Origin: Pseudomonas putida
GTDB taxonomy: Bacteria > Pseudomonadota > Gammaproteobacteria > Pseudomonadales > Pseudomonadaceae
Length of the DNA: 64,000 nt
Direction of reading: 5' to 3'
NCBI RefSeq assembly: GCF_001976065.1
Contig: NZ_MNAH01000008.1
Location: forward strand, 91,563-155,562
Each line of letters opens with the position of its first letter. Position 1 is the stretch's first letter. A program made the translations under genes and the position numbers. The notes under the pieces were generated by a model. That model saw only the letters and a program-made list of their open reading frames with translations. It did no database searches and had not been told where the DNA came from. Shown piece after piece: positions 25,393-33,663 of the stretch.

Positions 25393-26952
25393 ATGCACGC
25401 GCAAACACAAGTACAGAAACATCCCGGCAGTTCTTTCAGTGGCAGTGGCAGCTTGCGCTTCAACGGGATCGGCAAGACCTTTCCCGGGGTGAAAGCGCTG
25501 GACAACATCAACTTCGTCGCCCATCCGGGGCAGGTTCATGCCTTGATGGGCGAGAACGGCGCCGGCAAGTCGACCTTGCTGAAAATCCTCGGCGGCGCCT
25601 ACATCCCGAGCAGCGGCGACCTGCAGATCGGCGGCCAGACGATGGCCTTCAAGTCCACCGCCGACAGCATCGGCAGCGGCGTCGCAGTGATTCATCAGGA
25701 ACTGCACCTGGTGCCGGAAATGACCGTGGCGGAAAACCTGTTTCTCGGTCACCTGCCCGCCAGTTTCGGCCTGATCAATCGCGGCACTCTGCGCCAGCAG
25801 GCCCTGGCGTGCCTTCGCGGCCTGGCCGACGAAATCGACCCGCAGGAGAAGGTCGGGCGCCTGTCCCTCGGCCAGCGGCAGTTGGTCGAGATCGCCAAGG
25901 CCTTGTCCCGTGGCGCCCATGTCATCGCCTTCGACGAGCCCACCAGCAGCCTGTCGGCGCGGGAGATCGACCGCTTGATGGCGATCATCGCGCGCTTGCG
26001 CGACGAGGGCAAAGTGGTGCTCTACGTCTCCCATCGCATGGAGGAAGTGTTCCGTATCTGCAACGCGGTGACGGTGTTCAAGGACGGCCGTTATGTGCGC
26101 ACCTTCGAAGACATGAGCCAGTTGACCCACGATCAATTGGTCACCTGCATGGTCGGTCGCGACATCCAGGACATCTACGATTACCGCCCTCGCCAGCGCG
26201 GCGCGGTGGCGTTGAAGGTCGACCGCCTGCTCGGGCCTGGCCTGCGCGAACCTGTGAGTTTCGAGGCGCACAAAGGCGAAATCCTCGGCTTGTTCGGCCT
26301 GGTCGGCGCGGGGCGCACGGAATTGTTTCGCCTGCTCAGCGGCCTGGAACGCAACAGTGCCGGACGCCTTGAGTTGCGCGGTCATGAGCTGAAACTGCGC
26401 TCACCCCGGGATGCGATTGCGGCCGGGATCCTGCTCTGTCCCGAGGACCGCAAGAAGGAGGGCATCCTGCCGTTGGCGAGCGTCGCCGAGAACATCAACA
26501 TCAGTGCCCGTGGTGCGCATGCCACCTTCGGCTGCCTGTTGCGCGGCCTGTGGGAGAAGGGCAACGCCGACAAGCAGATCAAGGCGCTCAAGGTCAAGAC
26601 GCCCCACGCCGGGCAGCCGATCAAGTTTCTCTCCGGCGGCAACCAGCAGAAGGCCATTCTCGGTCGCTGGCTGTCGATGCCGATGAAAGTCCTGCTGCTC
26701 GACGAGCCCACCCGCGGCATCGACATCGGCGCCAAGGCCGAGATCTACCAGATCATCCATGACCTGGCCGCCAGTGGCATTGCGGTGATCGTGGTGTCCA
26801 GCGACCTGATGGAAGTGATGGGCATTTCCGACCGCATCCTGGTGCTGTGCGAAGGCGCGTTGCGCGGCGAACTGAGCCGCGAACAGGCCAATGAATCCAA
26901 TCTGCTGCAACTGGCTTTGCCGCGCCAACGCACTGACGGCGTGGCGAACTGA
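25393..26952 (+). CDS. araG: Sugar ABC transporter ATP-binding protein, AraG-like
   Basis: A 519-residue double ATPase that energises uptake. The first cassette has Walker A GENGAGKST (53-61), signature LSLGQRQLVEIAKAL and Walker B VIAFDEPTSS. The second has the degenerate P-loop region GLVGAGRTELFRL, the signature LSGGNQQKAILGRWL and Walker B LLLDEPTRG. The degenerate second P-loop is normal for this family. The start at 25393 is chosen for its GAGG ribosome-binding site. It lies between the binding protein and the permease gene. Confidence 0.93.
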   Translation: MHAQTQVQKHPGSSFSGSGSLRFNGIGKTFPGVKALDNINFVAHPGQVHALMGENGAGKSTLLKILGGAYIPSSGDLQIGGQTMAFKSTADSIGSGVAVIHQELHLVPEMTVAENLFLGHLPASFGLINRGTLRQQALACLRGLADEIDPQEKVGRLSLGQRQLVEIAKALSRGAHVIAFDEPTSSLSAREIDRLMAIIARLRDEGKVVLYVSHRMEEVFRICNAVTVFKDGRYVRTFEDMSQLTHDQLVTCMVGRDIQDIYDYRPRQRGAVALKVDRLLGPGLREPVSFEAHKGEILGLFGLVGAGRTELFRLLSGLERNSAGRLELRGHELKLRSPRDAIAAGILLCPEDRKKEGILPLASVAENINISARGAHATFGCLLRGLWEKGNADKQIKALKVKTPHAGQPIKFLSGGNQQKAILGRWLSMPMKVLLLDEPTRGIDIGAKAEIYQIIHDLAASGIAVIVVSSDLMEVMGISDRILVLCEGALRGELSREQANESNLLQLALPRQRTDGVAN

Positions 26953-26961
26953 GAGGTGACT

Positions 26962-27933
26962 ATGATGACAAGCCAAAACGACGCACTGCCAACCCCGCGC
27001 AAGCCCCTGGACCTGCGGCGCTTTCTCGATGACTGGGTGATGCTGCTGGCGGCCGTCGGGATCTTCGTGCTCTGCACCTTGCTGATCGACAACTTCCTCT
27101 CGCCCTTGAACATGCGCGGCCTGGGCCTGGCGATTTCCACCACCGGGATCGCGGCGTGCACCATGCTGTATTGCCTGGCGTCGGGGCATTTCGATCTGTC
27201 GGTGGGCTCGGTGATCGCCTGCGCCGGGGTGGTTGCCGCGGTGGTGATGCGTGACACCGACAGCCTTTTCCTGGGTGTCAGCGCGGCGTTGGCCATGGGG
27301 CTGATCGTCGGGCTGATCAATGGCATCGTGATTGCCAAGCTGCGGGTCAATGCGCTGATCACCACGCTGGCGACCATGCAGATCGTCCGTGGCCTGGCCT
27401 ACATCTTCGCCAACGGCAAAGCGGTGGGCGTGTCCCAGGAGTCGTTCTTCGTGTTCGGCAACGGGCAGTTGTTCGGCGTGCCGGTGCCCATCCTGATCAC
27501 CATCGTCTGCTTCCTGTTCTTCGGCTGGTTGCTCAACTACACCACCTACGGGCGCAACACCATGGCCATCGGCGGTAACCAGGAAGCGGCGCTGCTGGCG
27601 GGGGTCAACGTCGATCGGACCAAGATCATCATCTTCGCCGTGCACGGCCTGATCGGTGCGCTGGCCGGCGTCATCCTGGCCTCGCGCATGACCTCGGGCC
27701 AGCCGATGATCGGCCAGGGTTTCGAGCTGACGGTGATCTCGGCCTGCGTGCTGGGCGGCGTGTCGCTCAGCGGCGGGATCGGCATGATCCGGCACGTGAT
27801 TGCCGGGGTGCTGATCCTGGCGATCATCGAGAACGCGATGAACCTGAAGAACATCGATACCTTCTACCAGTATGTGATTCGCGGTTCGATCCTGTTGCTG
27901 GCGGTGGTGATTGACCGCCTGAAACAGCGCTGA
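26962..27933 (+). CDS. araH: Sugar ABC transporter permease, AraH-like
   Basis: A 323-residue inner-membrane permease of the branched RbsC/AraH family with about 8-10 hydrophobic segments. The LASGHFDLSVGSV and GITA-like family stretches are visible. The N-terminal 30 residues are cytoplasmic. The ATG at 26962 has GAGAGG five bases upstream; the next codon is also ATG. It ends the transporter operon, followed by a REP pair. Confidence 0.92.
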   Translation: MMTSQNDALPTPRKPLDLRRFLDDWVMLLAAVGIFVLCTLLIDNFLSPLNMRGLGLAISTTGIAACTMLYCLASGHFDLSVGSVIACAGVVAAVVMRDTDSLFLGVSAALAMGLIVGLINGIVIAKLRVNALITTLATMQIVRGLAYIFANGKAVGVSQESFFVFGNGQLFGVPVPILITIVCFLFFGWLLNYTTYGRNTMAIGGNQEAALLAGVNVDRTKIIIFAVHGLIGALAGVILASRMTSGQPMIGQGFELTVISACVLGGVSLSGGIGMIRHVIAGVLILAIIENAMNLKNIDTFYQYVIRGSILLLAVVIDRLKQR

Positions 27934-27945
27934 CACCCTGATAAC

Positions 27946-28036
27946 CTGTGGGAGCGAGCCTGCTCGCGAAGACGGAGTGTCAACCAGCATTGATGCTGGA
28001 TGTGCCAACCTCTTCGCGAGCAGACTCGCTCCCACT
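27946..28036. repeat. REP element pair
   Basis: CTGTGGGAGCGAGCCTGCTC and its inverted copy CGCGAGCAGACTCGCTCCCA face each other across about 40 nt. They separate the sugar importer from the riboside cassette. Confidence 0.85.
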
Positions 28037-28081
28037 GGGTATTTGCCATGCCATCCTTCTGTCATATTCCTTAAAAAATCC

Positions 28082-28112
28082 TTGCCCGTCATAACCTGTT
28101 TCGGTTACTAAT
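28082..28112 (+). promoter_or_regulatory. Promoter and operator of the GntR-led riboside cassette
   Basis: TTGCCC (28082-28087), an 18-nt spacer and TACTAAT (28106-28112) form a promoter. The inverted repeat TAACC-N6-GGTTA (28092-28107) fills the spacer. The ATG at 28119 lies 7 nt after the -10 box and has no Shine-Dalgarno, so the mRNA is probably leaderless. Confidence 0.5.
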
Positions 28113-28118
28113 TTGTAC

Positions 28119-28832
28119 ATGATTAGACAGGTACGATTCGACAAGAAACAACGGGTGGTCGACGAACTCATCCGGCGCATTGAAAGCGGTCTCATGGAGG
28201 ACGGCTTTCATCTGCCAGGCGAGCATCAGTTGGCCCAGGAATTCAAAGTCAGCCGAGGAACCTTGCGTGAAGCGCTAGCCGAGTTGAAACGGCGTAACTA
28301 CATTGCGACGCAAAGCGGGGTCGGTTCCATTGTCACTTTCGACGGCGTGGCACTGGATCAGCGCAGCGGCTGGGCCCAGGCCCTGGCCGACAGCGGCGCG
28401 CTGGTCAATACCGAAGTGCTGCGGCTGGAGGCGGTGACCCGTCCCGACCTGATGTCACGCTTTGGCACCGACCAATTCATCACCCTCGACCGTCGCCGCC
28501 GCTCCAATGACGGCACGCTGGTCTCCCTCGAACGCTCACTGATGCCCGCTACCGGAGGCCTGGAAAGCCTGCCGCGGGTTGGCTTGATCGATAACTCATT
28601 GACCATCACCCTGGCCGCCTATGGCTACATCGGCGAGCGCGGCGATCAATGGATCGGTGCCGAGCCGTTGAACGCCGAAGATGCCGAACTGCTGGGCCGT
28701 CCGGTCGGCACCGTTTTCCTCAAGGCCTTGCGCACCACTTATGACCGGCAACACCGCTTCATGGAGCAGGTGGAAAGCCTGCTCGACCCAGTGCATTTTC
28801 GTCTGCACCTGCAATTTGGACCTTCGAAATGA
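28119..28832 (+). CDS. GntR-family regulator with UTRA domain (YegW-like)
   Basis: A 237-residue HutC-type regulator with an N-terminal winged helix (EHQLAQEFKVSRGTLREALAELKRR) and a C-terminal UTRA ligand domain. It overlaps the following hydrolase gene by 4 nt (ATGA), so it belongs to that operon and probably represses it through the TAACC-N6-GGTTA repeat in its own promoter. The combination with an ADP-ribosylglycohydrolase-like and a PfkB gene matches E. coli yegW-yegUV. The effector is unknown. Confidence 0.82.
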   Translation: MIRQVRFDKKQRVVDELIRRIESGLMEDGFHLPGEHQLAQEFKVSRGTLREALAELKRRNYIATQSGVGSIVTFDGVALDQRSGWAQALADSGALVNTEVLRLEAVTRPDLMSRFGTDQFITLDRRRRSNDGTLVSLERSLMPATGGLESLPRVGLIDNSLTITLAAYGYIGERGDQWIGAEPLNAEDAELLGRPVGTVFLKALRTTYDRQHRFMEQVESLLDPVHFRLHLQFGPSK

Positions 28833-29827
28833 CCGCGCTCGATCGTGCGCTTGGCGCGTTCTACGGCCTGGCCCTGGGCGACGCGCTGGGCATGCCGACC
28901 CAATCCCTGAGCCGCGCCGACATCAAGGCGCGATTCGGCGACATCACCGACCTTGAAGATGCTGGCCCCGATCAGCCGATCGCCGCCAATATGCCCAAGG
29001 GCTCGATCACCGATGACACCGAACAGGCAATTCTGGTTGGTCAGTTGCTGCTCGAAGGCAAAGGCCACATCGAACCCTCGGTGCTTGCACAACGCTTGAT
29101 CGAATGGGAAGCGGTGATGCAGGCCAAGGGCTCGCAGGACTTGCTCGGCCCTTCGACCAAACGGGCGATCGAGATGATCCTCGCCGGCCATTCTGCCGAA
29201 GAAGCCGGGCGCTATGGCACCACCAATGGCGCCGCCATGCGTATCACACCGGTCGGGATTGCCGCGGACGTGGCCAACCCCGAGCGCTTCATCGCTGCCG
29301 TGGTGCAGGCCTGCCAGGTCACCCACAACACCACGCTGGGCATTTCCAGCGCGGCAGCGGTGGCGGCGGTGGTGTCCGCCGGGATCAACGGCATGGACCT
29401 GGGTGAGGCGCTGAACCTCGGCCAGCAATTCGCCCTGCAAGCCGAGGGTCATGGACACTGGGTGGCCGGCGGACGAATCGCTTCGCGCATCAGTTGGGCA
29501 CGCAGCATCAGCGTCGACAGTGACAAGGCGTTGCTCGCCGACTTGCTGTACGACGTCATCGGCACCTCGGTGGCTTCGCAAGAGTCGGTGGTGGTGTCGT
29601 TTGCCCTGGCCCAGCAAGTGGCCATTGGCGAAATGAATGCCTTCGACGCACTGTGCATGGCCGCCAGCCTGGGCGGTGACACCGACACCATCGCGGCGAT
29701 CCTGGGGGCGATGCTCGGGGCCTGCCTGGGGCTGGCGAGCTGGCCGGTGGCGATGATCGAGACGGTCAAAACCGTCAATGACCTGGAGCTGGAACCTTTG
29801 GTGCAAGGGCTTTTGGCCTTGCGTTGA
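28829..29827 (+). CDS. ADP-ribosylglycohydrolase-fold hydrolase (YegU-like)
   Basis: A 332-residue protein of the ADP-ribosylglycohydrolase (ARH/DraG) family. Both dinuclear-metal motifs are visible: SITDDTEQAI near residue 60 and GGDTDTIAAILGAM near 285. The GDALGMPTQ start region is typical. DraG-type enzymes cleave N- or O-glycosidic bonds to ribose. Next to a nucleobase-type permease and a PfkB sugar kinase, a small riboside is a more likely substrate than an ADP-ribosylated protein. This matches E. coli YegU, whose substrate is not established to my knowledge. Confidence 0.85.
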   Translation: MTALDRALGAFYGLALGDALGMPTQSLSRADIKARFGDITDLEDAGPDQPIAANMPKGSITDDTEQAILVGQLLLEGKGHIEPSVLAQRLIEWEAVMQAKGSQDLLGPSTKRAIEMILAGHSAEEAGRYGTTNGAAMRITPVGIAADVANPERFIAAVVQACQVTHNTTLGISSAAAVAAVVSAGINGMDLGEALNLGQQFALQAEGHGHWVAGGRIASRISWARSISVDSDKALLADLLYDVIGTSVASQESVVVSFALAQQVAIGEMNAFDALCMAASLGGDTDTIAAILGAMLGACLGLASWPVAMIETVKTVNDLELEPLVQGLLALR

Positions 29828-29837
29828 CTGGGCTGGC

Positions 29838-29935
29838 CTCTTCGCGAGCAAGCCCGCTCCCACATTGAATCTGTGCCATGCACATAATTTGTAGGCGCTG
29901 CGGATCAAGTGTGGGAGCGGGCTTGCTCGCGAAGG
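29838..29935. repeat. REP element pair
   Basis: CTCTTCGCGAGCAAGCCCGCTCCCAC-type and inverted GTGGGAGCGGGCTTGCTCGC units flank a 45-nt middle. They sit between the hydrolase and permease genes inside the cassette, so a separate promoter for the permease is possible. Confidence 0.85.
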
Positions 29936-30027
29936 GGAGCGCCGCGTATTGAAGTTTTTCACCGGGATGTTGTGCCAACTCCCGTATTTGCCTACAACCA
30001 CAAAAATGGCAACAGGAGCATTTTTTC

Positions 30028-31494
30028 ATGAGTTCATCGAACGCCGGGCAGAACGCCGGGCAGCTGGAAACCCGCGGCATCGAGCCGGTGCCGGAAGCCG
30101 AGTGCAATGGGCATCCGCTGCAGCTGTTCTGGGTCTGGTTCGCCGCCAACATTTCCATCCTCGGCCTGCCGCTGGGTGCGACCCTCGTGGCCTTTCGCGG
30201 GTTGGCGATCTGGCAGGCGATCATCGTCGCTATCCTCGGTGCCGCCGGTTCTTTCGCGGTGGTCGGGATCATTTCCATCGCCGGTCGTCGTGGTCGTGCG
30301 CCGAGCCTGACCCTGTCGCGCGCCATCTTCGGTGTGCGCGGTAATATCGGCCCGACCCTGGTCTCGCTGATGTCGCGCCTGGGCTGGGAAACCGTCAACA
30401 CCACCACCGCCGCGTTCGTGCTGCTGTCGCTGTGCTCGATCCTCTTTGGTTCGCCGGTGGAAGCGAAAAGCGCGCCGATGCTGACGCTGGTGTTCATCGC
30501 GATTTTCGTGCTGTTGACCTTGTCGGTCTCCGGCCTCGGTCACGCCACATTGCTGGTGATCCAGAAGTGGGCGACCTACGTGTTCGGTGCGCTGAACATC
30601 CTGGTCGGCGGCTTCCTCTGCGCCACCATCGACTGGAGCGCGGTGTTCAACGCCACGCCGGCACCGATGAGCGCGATGATCATTGGCATCGGCACCATGG
30701 CGGCCGGCACCGGGATCGGTTGGGCCAATGCCGGTGCCGACATGTCGCGCTATCAGCATCGCAGCGTCAAGGCCGTGCGCCTGGTGGCGTCGGCAGCGTT
30801 CGGCGCGGGCATTCCACTGGTGCTGTTGATCACCCTCGGTGGCCTGTTGTCGGTGGGCAACAACGACCTGGCCCAGGCCACCGACCCGATCATCGCCATC
30901 CGCGACATGCTGCCGACCTGGATGGCCGTGCCGTACCTGATCACCGCCTTCGGTGGCCTACTGCTGTCGAACAACCTGTCGGTGTACTCCGCCGGCCTGA
31001 CCACGCTGACCCTCGGCCTGAAGGTCAAGCGCGTCTACGCCGTGGTGGTGGACATCGTGGCGATCTTCGCCGGTTCGATCTACTTCATGCTGATCGCCGA
31101 CAGTTTCTACGGCCCGTTCATCACCTTCATTTCCCTGCTGGCGGTGCCGATCACGGCATGGGTCGGGATCTTCGTGGTCGACCTGATTCATCGGCATTAC
31201 TACAGCCCCAAGGACCTGCTGGACGTCAGTCCGAGCAGCGCCTACTGGTATCGCGGCGGCGTCGAGTGGCGCGCGTTCGGCGCCTGGGCGCTGGCGATCG
31301 TGCTCGGTTTCAGCTTCACCACCATCGGCACCACGGCAGACAACACCTGGTTCAAGGGCTTCCTGTCCGACTCGTGGCTGGGGCATAACGGCCTCGGCTG
31401 GATCGTCACCTTTGTGGTTGCCGGTGGCATTTATCTTGTACTCGGCGGGGCGACGGACCGTCGTGCCGCGCTGGTCGAGAATGCTCATGCCTAA
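30028..31494 (+). CDS. NCS1-family nucleobase/nucleoside permease
   Basis: A 488-residue inner-membrane symporter of the NCS1 family (cytosine, purine, allantoin, hydantoin or nucleoside uptake) with about 12 hydrophobic segments. Family marks are the WFAANISILGLPLGA first helix, the GRRGRAP loop and the AGTGIGWANAGADMSRY stretch. The ribosome-binding site AACAGGAGCA precedes the ATG. It replaces the MFS nucleoside carrier YegT of the E. coli locus. It overlaps the PfkB gene by 8 nt, so uptake and phosphorylation are coupled. Confidence 0.88.
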   Translation: MSSSNAGQNAGQLETRGIEPVPEAECNGHPLQLFWVWFAANISILGLPLGATLVAFRGLAIWQAIIVAILGAAGSFAVVGIISIAGRRGRAPSLTLSRAIFGVRGNIGPTLVSLMSRLGWETVNTTTAAFVLLSLCSILFGSPVEAKSAPMLTLVFIAIFVLLTLSVSGLGHATLLVIQKWATYVFGALNILVGGFLCATIDWSAVFNATPAPMSAMIIGIGTMAAGTGIGWANAGADMSRYQHRSVKAVRLVASAAFGAGIPLVLLITLGGLLSVGNNDLAQATDPIIAIRDMLPTWMAVPYLITAFGGLLLSNNLSVYSAGLTTLTLGLKVKRVYAVVVDIVAIFAGSIYFMLIADSFYGPFITFISLLAVPITAWVGIFVVDLIHRHYYSPKDLLDVSPSSAYWYRGGVEWRAFGAWALAIVLGFSFTTIGTTADNTWFKGFLSDSWLGHNGLGWIVTFVVAGGIYLVLGGATDRRAALVENAHA

Positions 31495-32416
31495 GATGCT
31501 GCACACCGGCCAGGTCATTATCGACCTGGTCATGGCCGTGGATAAATTGCCGCAAGCGGGGGGCGACGTGTTGGCGCAGTCCGCCAGTTTCCAGGCTGGC
31601 GGCGGTTTCAATGTGATGGCGGCCGCCCAGCGTAACGGGCTGCCGGTGGTCTACCTCGGTCGCCACGGCACCGGACGTTTCGGTGACCTGGCGCGTGAGG
31701 CCATGAATGCCGAAGGCATCCGGATCGGCATCGCTGATCCTGCCGAGCGCGATACCGGGCTGTGCGTGGCCATCACCGACGCTTCGGCCGAACGCAGTTT
31801 CGTCTCCTACATCGGTGCCGAAGGCGAGTTGACTGCCGAGGACCTGGGCAGTGTGCCGACCGAGGCGGGCGATTATGTCTACGTCAGCGGCTACAGCCTG
31901 CTGCACGTGGGCAAGGCACAACCGTTGGTGAACTGGGTGCTGACGCTGCCACAAGGCGTCAACGTGGTGTTCGATCCGGGGCCGTTGGTGGATTCGCCGG
32001 ACGCGCCGCTGATGCAGGCTTTACTGCCGCGTATCGACGTGTGGACCAGCAACAGCGTCGAAGCGCTGAAAATTACCGACTCGACAGACATCGCTCAGGC
32101 GCTGGATGGTCTGCTCGGGTTTCTGCCGCGCAATGTGCTCATGGTCGTGCGTGACGGGCCCCAGGGATGCTGGATTGATCAGCACGGCGAGCGTCGACAT
32201 GTACCGGGTTTCAAAGTGCAGGCGGTCGACAGCAATGGCGCTGGCGATGCTCATGCCGGCGTGTTCATGGCGGGGCTGGCGCAGGGGTTGTCGGCGTTTG
32301 ATGCGGCGCAACGGGCGAATGCGGCAGCGGCGTTGGCGGTAACCCGGTGGGGGCCGGCGACTTCGCCTGGGGCTGCTGAGGTGGATGCTTTGATCCGCGA
32401 GACTTTCGGCGCCTGA
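31487..32416 (+). CDS. PfkB-family sugar/nucleoside kinase (YegV-like)
   Basis: A 309-residue ribokinase-family enzyme. The N-terminal GQVIIDLVMAVDKLP and GGGFNVMAAA segments form the sugar site. The C-terminal SNGAGDAHAGVF motif carries the anion hole and the catalytic Asp. Several starts exist (31481, 31487, 31496); 31487 keeps the usual family N-terminus and an 8-nt overlap with the permease. It would phosphorylate ribose or a riboside released or imported by its neighbours. E. coli YegV is the closest contextual match. Confidence 0.85.
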   Translation: MPKMLHTGQVIIDLVMAVDKLPQAGGDVLAQSASFQAGGGFNVMAAAQRNGLPVVYLGRHGTGRFGDLAREAMNAEGIRIGIADPAERDTGLCVAITDASAERSFVSYIGAEGELTAEDLGSVPTEAGDYVYVSGYSLLHVGKAQPLVNWVLTLPQGVNVVFDPGPLVDSPDAPLMQALLPRIDVWTSNSVEALKITDSTDIAQALDGLLGFLPRNVLMVVRDGPQGCWIDQHGERRHVPGFKVQAVDSNGAGDAHAGVFMAGLAQGLSAFDAAQRANAAAALAVTRWGPATSPGAAEVDALIRETFGA

Positions 32417-32520
32417 TCGGACGCCATCGCTGGCAAACCAGCTCCTGGTGGTGAACACATAATGGGTGAACACCATCGAACCCTGTAGGAGCTGGCTTGC
32501 CTGCGATGAGGCCATCAGAG
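32417..32520. repeat. REP-like element (TGTAGGAGCTGGCTTGCC type)
   Basis: Imperfect inverted copies (CGCTGGCAAACCAGCTCCT and TGTAGGAGCTGGCTTGCCTG) flank a short direct repeat of GGTGAACAC. They end the riboside cassette. Confidence 0.75.
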
Positions 32521-32538
32521 CCAATGCAGGATTGGACT

Positions 32539-32919
32539 CTAGCCTGCCTTGCGCAGCGCCTCGATCAACGCCTGTTTGCGCATGCTCGACCGCCCCGGAA
32601 TATTCTTCGCCCGGGCCTCCTTCATCAGGCTGTCCACGGTCTGCGCATCGCGCGAAGCCTTGCTGCTGCGCGAATGACCTTCACGGCTGGCCACTGCGCG
32701 TCGCGACGATTCCTTGCGATCCTCCGCCTTGGCACTGGCCGGCTTCTTGCGCCCTGAACCACCCGCACGTTCGCCGCCACCGGACTGTTTGTTCACAGTC
32801 GCCCAGGCACGCGCTTCGGCTTCGTCCTTGGACACGCCCTTGTGCTCATAGCTCTCTTCAATGTGTTCGGCCTTGCGTTTCTGCTCGGCGGTGTATTTGT
32901 CTTTGCTTCCACGAGGCAT
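32539..32919 (-). CDS. Small basic protein, plasmid-stabilisation/Rho-N-like
   Basis: A 126-residue, very hydrophilic, Lys/Arg/Ser/Gly-rich protein. The N-terminal part, MPRGSKDKYTAEQKRKAEHI followed by an acidic helix, resembles ChaB-like or plasmid stabilisation proteins common in Pseudomonas. The C-terminal part, ending RSSMRKQALIEALRKAG, resembles the SAP-like Rho N-terminal helix pair. The middle is disordered. Its role is unknown; a DNA-binding stress protein is plausible. AGGAGA precedes the start. Confidence 0.7.
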   Translation of the reverse strand: MPRGSKDKYTAEQKRKAEHIEESYEHKGVSKDEAEARAWATVNKQSGGGERAGGSGRKKPASAKAEDRKESSRRAVASREGHSRSSKASRDAQTVDSLMKEARAKNIPGRSSMRKQALIEALRKAG

Positions 32920-32946
32920 GGGATTTCTCCTGGCTTCTTGGTGGGT

Positions 32947-33201
32947 TCAAACATCCAGCTTGCGTGCCGCCTCAACGCCGGCAGCGCTGAGCTTGATCGG
33001 CAAGTTCAACGAATGTTCGCCGGCTTCGTTGCACACCACATTGCCGTGCTGGATCAGACCACGCTCTTGCAGTGTGGCGAGGGTACTGGCGACGATTTTT
33101 TCCCCCCGGTAATTGTCCAGCACCTCCTTGCCCAGGCCGCTGGGGTGGGCGTGCAGCAGACGGGTCAGGACTTCTTTTTCCAGGTTTTTATCGACGTTCA
33201 T
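32947..33201 (-). CDS. Conserved small protein, winged-helix-like
   Basis: An 84-residue protein. The predicted helices, LEKEVLTRLLHAHPSGLG then STLATLQERGLIQHG, and the closing LSAAGVEAARKLD resemble a small winged helix found in many Pseudomonas hypothetical proteins. No name is justified. It lies with two other small minus-strand genes between the riboside cassette and an MFS gene. Confidence 0.65.
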   Translation of the reverse strand: MNVDKNLEKEVLTRLLHAHPSGLGKEVLDNYRGEKIVASTLATLQERGLIQHGNVVCNEAGEHSLNLPIKLSAAGVEAARKLDV

Positions 33202-33240
33202 GGTTACCTCTTCGTTGCGATGGGTAGGTCGTGCGGCGAA

Positions 33241-33579
33241 CTATTGGCTCACGCCCCCTAATGCGTCCGGGCCACCTTCGGTGGTGGTCGAGCCAATGCC
33301 GGGGGCGGCGTTATCGGGTGTCTTGGTATCGGGCAGGTTCAGACCGCCCTGTCGGCCGGTATCGTTGCCCTGGATGCGCGGATCTGTGCCGGTTGACGGC
33401 GGCAAGCTGTTGTCGACGCCCGTGCCGTTGGTGTTGATGCCGGGGGCGCTCTGGATGGCGGGGGCCTTGGGTGCTTCGACCGGGTTGGTCGGGCCTGTGC
33501 CGGAAGCGGTGGTGCCAGCAACGGCAAGTGGGGATAGCAGGACAGCGAGAGCGAGGGCGGTCAACCTGGGCGTGCGCAT
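33241..33579 (-). CDS. Small secreted low-complexity protein
   Basis: A 112-residue protein with a clear signal peptide (MRTPRLTALALAVLLSPLAVAG, cleavage near residue 22). The mature part is rich in Gly, Pro, Thr, Asn and Asp without cysteines or a recognisable fold. Its export is convincing but its function is unknown. It may be a Pseudomonas-specific orphan gene. Confidence 0.65.
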   Translation of the reverse strand: MRTPRLTALALAVLLSPLAVAGTTASGTGPTNPVEAPKAPAIQSAPGINTNGTGVDNSLPPSTGTDPRIQGNDTGRQGGLNLPDTKTPDNAAPGIGSTTTEGGPDALGGVSQ

Positions 33580-33663
33580 GGTGGTGTCTCCATCGATTTA
33601 GAGTCCTTACCTGATGTTGGTCCGCCCCCGTTTCGAATTGGTGCCTGATGAACGACGAACGGT

